DNA from: Onthophagus taurus
Taxonomy: Eukaryota; Arthropoda; Insecta; Coleoptera; Scarabaeidae
DNA length: 64,000 bases
NCBI RefSeq assembly: GCF_036711975.1
Contig: NC_091966.1
Coordinates: 13,895,501 to 13,959,500 of the forward strand
Direction of reading: 5' to 3'
In this document: piece by piece, positions 60,900 through 64,000 of the stretch
How the letters are laid out: every line of letters begins with the position of its first letter
How positions within the stretch are numbered: position 1 is the stretch's first letter
Translations under genes and position numbers: made by a program
Notes under the pieces: generated by a model
The model's input: the letters and a program-made list of their open reading frames with translations, nothing else
Databases searched by the model: none
Told to the model about the DNA's origin: nothing

Positions 60900-61920
60900 A
60901 TGTCTACCTTTCGTATTCTGCACACAAATGTTAGCTTTGGTCGTCGACGTTTTGTGAGGACGGCGATGTCCGATTCGGTTCGGTCGCGTTTTTGGGGCGG
61001 TAATCGGGCAGCACAACCGATTCCGGCCGTCGATCTCCGCCTCTGATTCCGCGACCGGTCGTCCGGTTTCGCTTCGGCCGAGCGCGCGGCGAACGTGTTG
61101 CGTTGACGTTGATATTCTCTCGTTTTTTGTATTACTTTTTTAATCATTTTGTTTTTTTTTCGATATAGTTACGTAGTATGTAATTAAATAGTGATATATG
61201 TTTTGCGGGTAGTTTTGGGGTCGCGGTCCGGCCGTCGACCCCGGTGGCGGCTGGAAGCGGCTGGGGGGCGGTGCGCGCCGCCCGCACGCTCGGGTGGATA
61301 TGTAACAAGGGCTAAAAGCTAATCCAACCCTAGGTAAGCTTCACACAGCCCGATATACAAGCACTTAAAACAGTGCTGACTAGAAATAGTTCGGGATTAG
61401 CACACTACACGGCGGCGTTCGACAGACACATCGCGCGTTTCCGGTTTAACGCGATGTACTCTTTTGTTTTTCTGTTTTTTGTTCCGTTAATTAATTGATT
61501 AATTAATTAAATTAATTAAACTTCTCGCATCTTCCTCCCTCGTGTCACTTTCCATCTTCGATCATCTCGCTCTTCACCACTCCTCGCTCTTCATTTCCGT
61601 CCTCTTCTTCGTCGTCGCTCGACGAACCTTTCTTTTTTTATTATAATAATTATTATGTATACTTTATTACAACGTTATTATTTCATTTTTTTGCTTGTTG
61701 CTTCTCGTTTTTTTTGCTTTGTTTGCTAGGTTTTTATATTTACTTTTTTTTTGTTTGTTTGGCAGGAATCTCTCACCCGAAAACAATCGTGATACGAAGG
61801 TACCGATTCGGAGGCGGCAGTTCAGAGAGCGTCCGGAGCACTGCGCGCAAACACTGGGACAGGGACGGCGGCGGAACAGCGCGGTACAGCCGTGGGCGCA
61901 GCGCGTCCGTCACTAAAATA
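60900..61920. other. CpG-rich island cluster, possible promoter/5' exon
   Basis: Three GC-rich blocks (60930-61110, 61205-61300 and 61785-61915) and a C/T-rich stretch (61525-61635) stand out from the AT-rich surroundings. Open frames (minus 60836-61147; plus 61695-61941) are arginine-rich and look like translated CpG DNA rather than a protein family. Best read as a promoter and 5' UTR region of a gene whose coding exons lie outside this window, or as non-coding RNA exons. Strand unknown. Confidence 0.4.
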
Positions 61921-62334
61921 AAATCATATCATTACAAATAATTACAAAAATTTATGTTTAACCAACAATAATCGGAATCAAACTAGAAGGATATAAATGA
62001 TAATGTTTTGCACAATTTAGCTCTGTGAACCAGGAACCCGAGTTCACGATATTTTGGTTTTATTAGTACCATTTGATAGAGATAATTTTTGAGGTATTGC
62101 ACTTTAAAGGCATACTAACCGTACTTTAAATTTTCGCCCACGTCATCAAACGTTACTAAGGATTGGTATGACGTCATATTAATGCCACAATTGACCAATT
62201 ACAGTATTCCATTTACAGTTACGATAGTAGCGTATTAATGACGTAAGGCTCAATGGTGAAGAACCAACATTACCATACTAAAATCATGAGCAAAACTGTT
62301 GTATATCATCAAACGTTTGTTATATAGGGTGAGC

Positions 62335-63263
62335 CAGAAAGAATGGGAAATCCGAATACCGGAGATACTAGACACCAAAATATGATGATTTAACGTAACA
62401 TCTCTTATACAAATGTCAGTGGTTTTCGAGGCATAGGGTGTTGAAAGTTAAATTCTTATTTCGAAATTTCTTGATAATTTTGAAGGTTTTTGTACTATTA
62501 ACATAAAATTTGGTAGTTTTATGTTTTTGAGCATGAGAAATACGAATTTGAAACTTGTTTTGTTATTGCTCGTAGAGGGCACTACATACACGCTGCTCGT
62601 TTGATAAATCAAATCATAAGTTTTTTAGCTGGACAGCTACGACCAATAAGAGCTGCAAATCACAAAGAGCATTCAATTTTACATAAAAAAGGTACTCTTA
62701 TTGAAATTGTCTAAGTCTATCGGTTTTCGAATTGTTTACTTTTTAATGTTTAAATGTATTTTTTCTTCTAAAATATTTATTTTTTAACATAAGCAAAGTT
62801 ATTTTTCCGCTTATGTTTCGTTAATTGCCTGTTAATTGTCAACATTGATCTAATTTTCGTGTGCAATAATCATTTTAGCAAGAGTATCTTTTTTGTGCAG
62901 AATTGAAAACTCCTTCAGATTTCTGGTTTTAATTCACCATACCTCAACTGACAAAATAGTCATGACTTGATATCTCAAACATACAGTGTGTATCTAGCGC
63001 CCTCTACGAGTAATCACAAAACAAATATCAAATTCGTATTTCTCATGTTCGAAAACATCTTACTACCAAATTTTATGTTAATAGCACAAAAACCTTCAAA
63101 ATTATCAAGAAATTTCGAAATAAAAATTTAACTTTCAACACCCTGTGTATTAAAAACCACCGACTTGTATAAGATTTGTATAAGACATGTTAGGTTAAAT
63201 CGTCATATTTTGGTGTCTAGTGTCTCCGGTATTCGGATTTCCCATTCTTTCTGACTCACCCTG
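62335..63263. mobile_element. 0.93-kb foldback element (TA-flanked)
   Basis: Inverted ends TAGGGTGAGCCAGAAAGAAT (left) and the inverse of CAGGGTGAGTCAGAAAGAAT (right), flanked by TA (62333-62334 and 63264-63265). The arms are about 260 bp and run inward through GCTCGTAGAGGGC (62569-62581) paired with GCCCTCTACGAG near 62999-63010. No coding capacity. Confidence 0.88.
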
Positions 63264-63426
63264 TATAGGTTCTATACCATAAATTCCCACTCTCAAGTTA
63301 GCACTACCTTAAAAATGCATTATTTCAAATATTGTTTATAAAAATGGAAGCGACGAATTTGTAAACTTTACGACAAATTAAGCGACAATTAATGCAATAG
63401 CTTTTTTTATTCAAATCGCAAGATGT

Positions 63427-63925
63427 AGTGCCAACTTGACAGACGTAGAATCGTTTGTACCACCTTCGATTTCGTTTGTACCTCAACCGGTTCCAAAATA
63501 CAGCGATTTTTTGATTTTTCAGATTATCGCTGAAAGTGTGTATCTCCGTTATTAATAGAGATATCGCAAAACGGTCGATGGAATTCGATAGAGAATCGTT
63601 TGTACTCGTTTGTACCATTTTTGTGTTAATTTGTACTTCAACCGATTCCAAAATACAGCAATTTTTTGATTCTTCAGAATATCGCTGAAAGTGTGTATCT
63701 CCGTTATCAATAGAGATATCGCAAAACGGTCGATGGAATTCGATAAAGAATCGTTTGTGCCCGTTTGTACCACTTTTGTTTTCCTTTGTATCTCAACCGA
63801 TTCCAAAATACAGCGATTTTTTGATTCTTCAGAATAATATATATAACGGAGATATTATTAATGGAGATAACGCAAAACGGTCGATGGAATTCGATAGAGA
63901 GTCGTTTGTACCTCGTTATTCTACG
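63427..63925 (+). repeat. 155-bp satellite, about three copies
   Basis: The phrase CCAAAATACAGCGATTTTTT starts near 63493, 63648 and 63803, an exact 155-bp period. Each monomer also has TCTCCGTTAT, GAGATATCGCAAAACGGTCG and GAATCGTTTGTAC. The first and last monomers are partial. A small insertion (ATATATAT) interrupts the last copy near 63835. Confidence 0.92.
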
Positions 63926-64000
63926 AGAGTAGAATAAAAAAGAATAATATCCAGATAAACAGACTTGTTTGCAAAGAAGTATTAAAAATACGACCTATCA

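Noticed and set aside
60836-61147. Arginine-rich 103-codon frame on minus
   Set aside because: Composition reflects CpG-rich DNA; the overlapping frame in the same region (60801-61016) is equally open, and no family motif is seen.
61525-61635. Minus-strand SSSDDEEEDGNEE-like acidic reading of a C/T-rich tract
   Set aside because: Low-complexity GA-rich DNA gives such a peptide by chance; no acceptor with a polypyrimidine tract precedes it.

Overview
This is a window of an AT-rich animal nuclear genome. It is almost certainly an insect and most likely a beetle (inference). Pointers to an insect are a yellow/MRJP-family gene and a single-domain cuticular chitin-binding (CPAP1-type) gene. Introns are mostly about 50-200 bp with GT-AG ends, and there is a dense load of mariner-like, piggyBac, ZBED-type hAT, YqaJ-domain and non-LTR relics. 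There are no bacterial-style operons. I saw no tRNA, rRNA or CRISPR array.

Six host genes can be assembled. (1) A CPAP1-like cuticular protein on + (12532-18223, 3 exons). (2) A yellow-family gene on - (19153-20415, one exon), tail-to-tail with it. (3) The cohesin kleisin Rad21 on - (26681-32926, 5 exons, 909 aa). (4) Head-to-head with Rad21, a 279-aa protein on + (33982-34927, 3 coding exons) that matches only the C-terminal half of the DDX18/Has1/Pitchoune RNA helicase. (5) DNA polymerase delta small subunit POLD2 on + (36680-38072, 2 exons, 442 aa). (6) A BTB/C2H2 zinc-finger protein with three AT-hooks on - (42505-43889, 4 exons, 392 aa), facing POLD2. I joined exons by matching phases at GT-AG sites, and every join keeps the family homology in frame.

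Region by region: 0-12 kb is repeats, namely a piggyBac scrap, two mariner relics, a YqaJ-domain relic and a 1.9-kb foldback element. 12.5-20.4 kb holds the cuticle gene and yellow; the cuticle gene's 5-kb first intron carries an antisense piggyBac fossil. 20.4-26.6 kb is intergenic with a dead non-LTR RNase H. 26.7-38.1 kb is the housekeeping cluster Rad21 / DDX18-like / POLD2; Rad21 has nested repeats in its third intron, and a perfect 674-bp palindrome lies upstream of POLD2. 38-46 kb has two more TA-flanked foldback elements around the BTB gene. 46-58 kb is a fossil bed: a piggyBac, two ZBED-type hATs (one with an exact 8-bp target-site duplication), and a non-LTR reverse transcriptase followed by about 300-bp tandem repeats. 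58-62 kb is AT-rich with CpG-rich islands and no recognisable coding gene. 62.3-64 kb has another foldback element and a 155-bp satellite.

The most unusual items are the helicase-C-only DDX18 paralogue, the perfect palindrome, and a recurring architecture in which mariner-type elements are inverted duplications of one of their own ends, including coding sequence. All calls come from reading the sequence; no database search was run.
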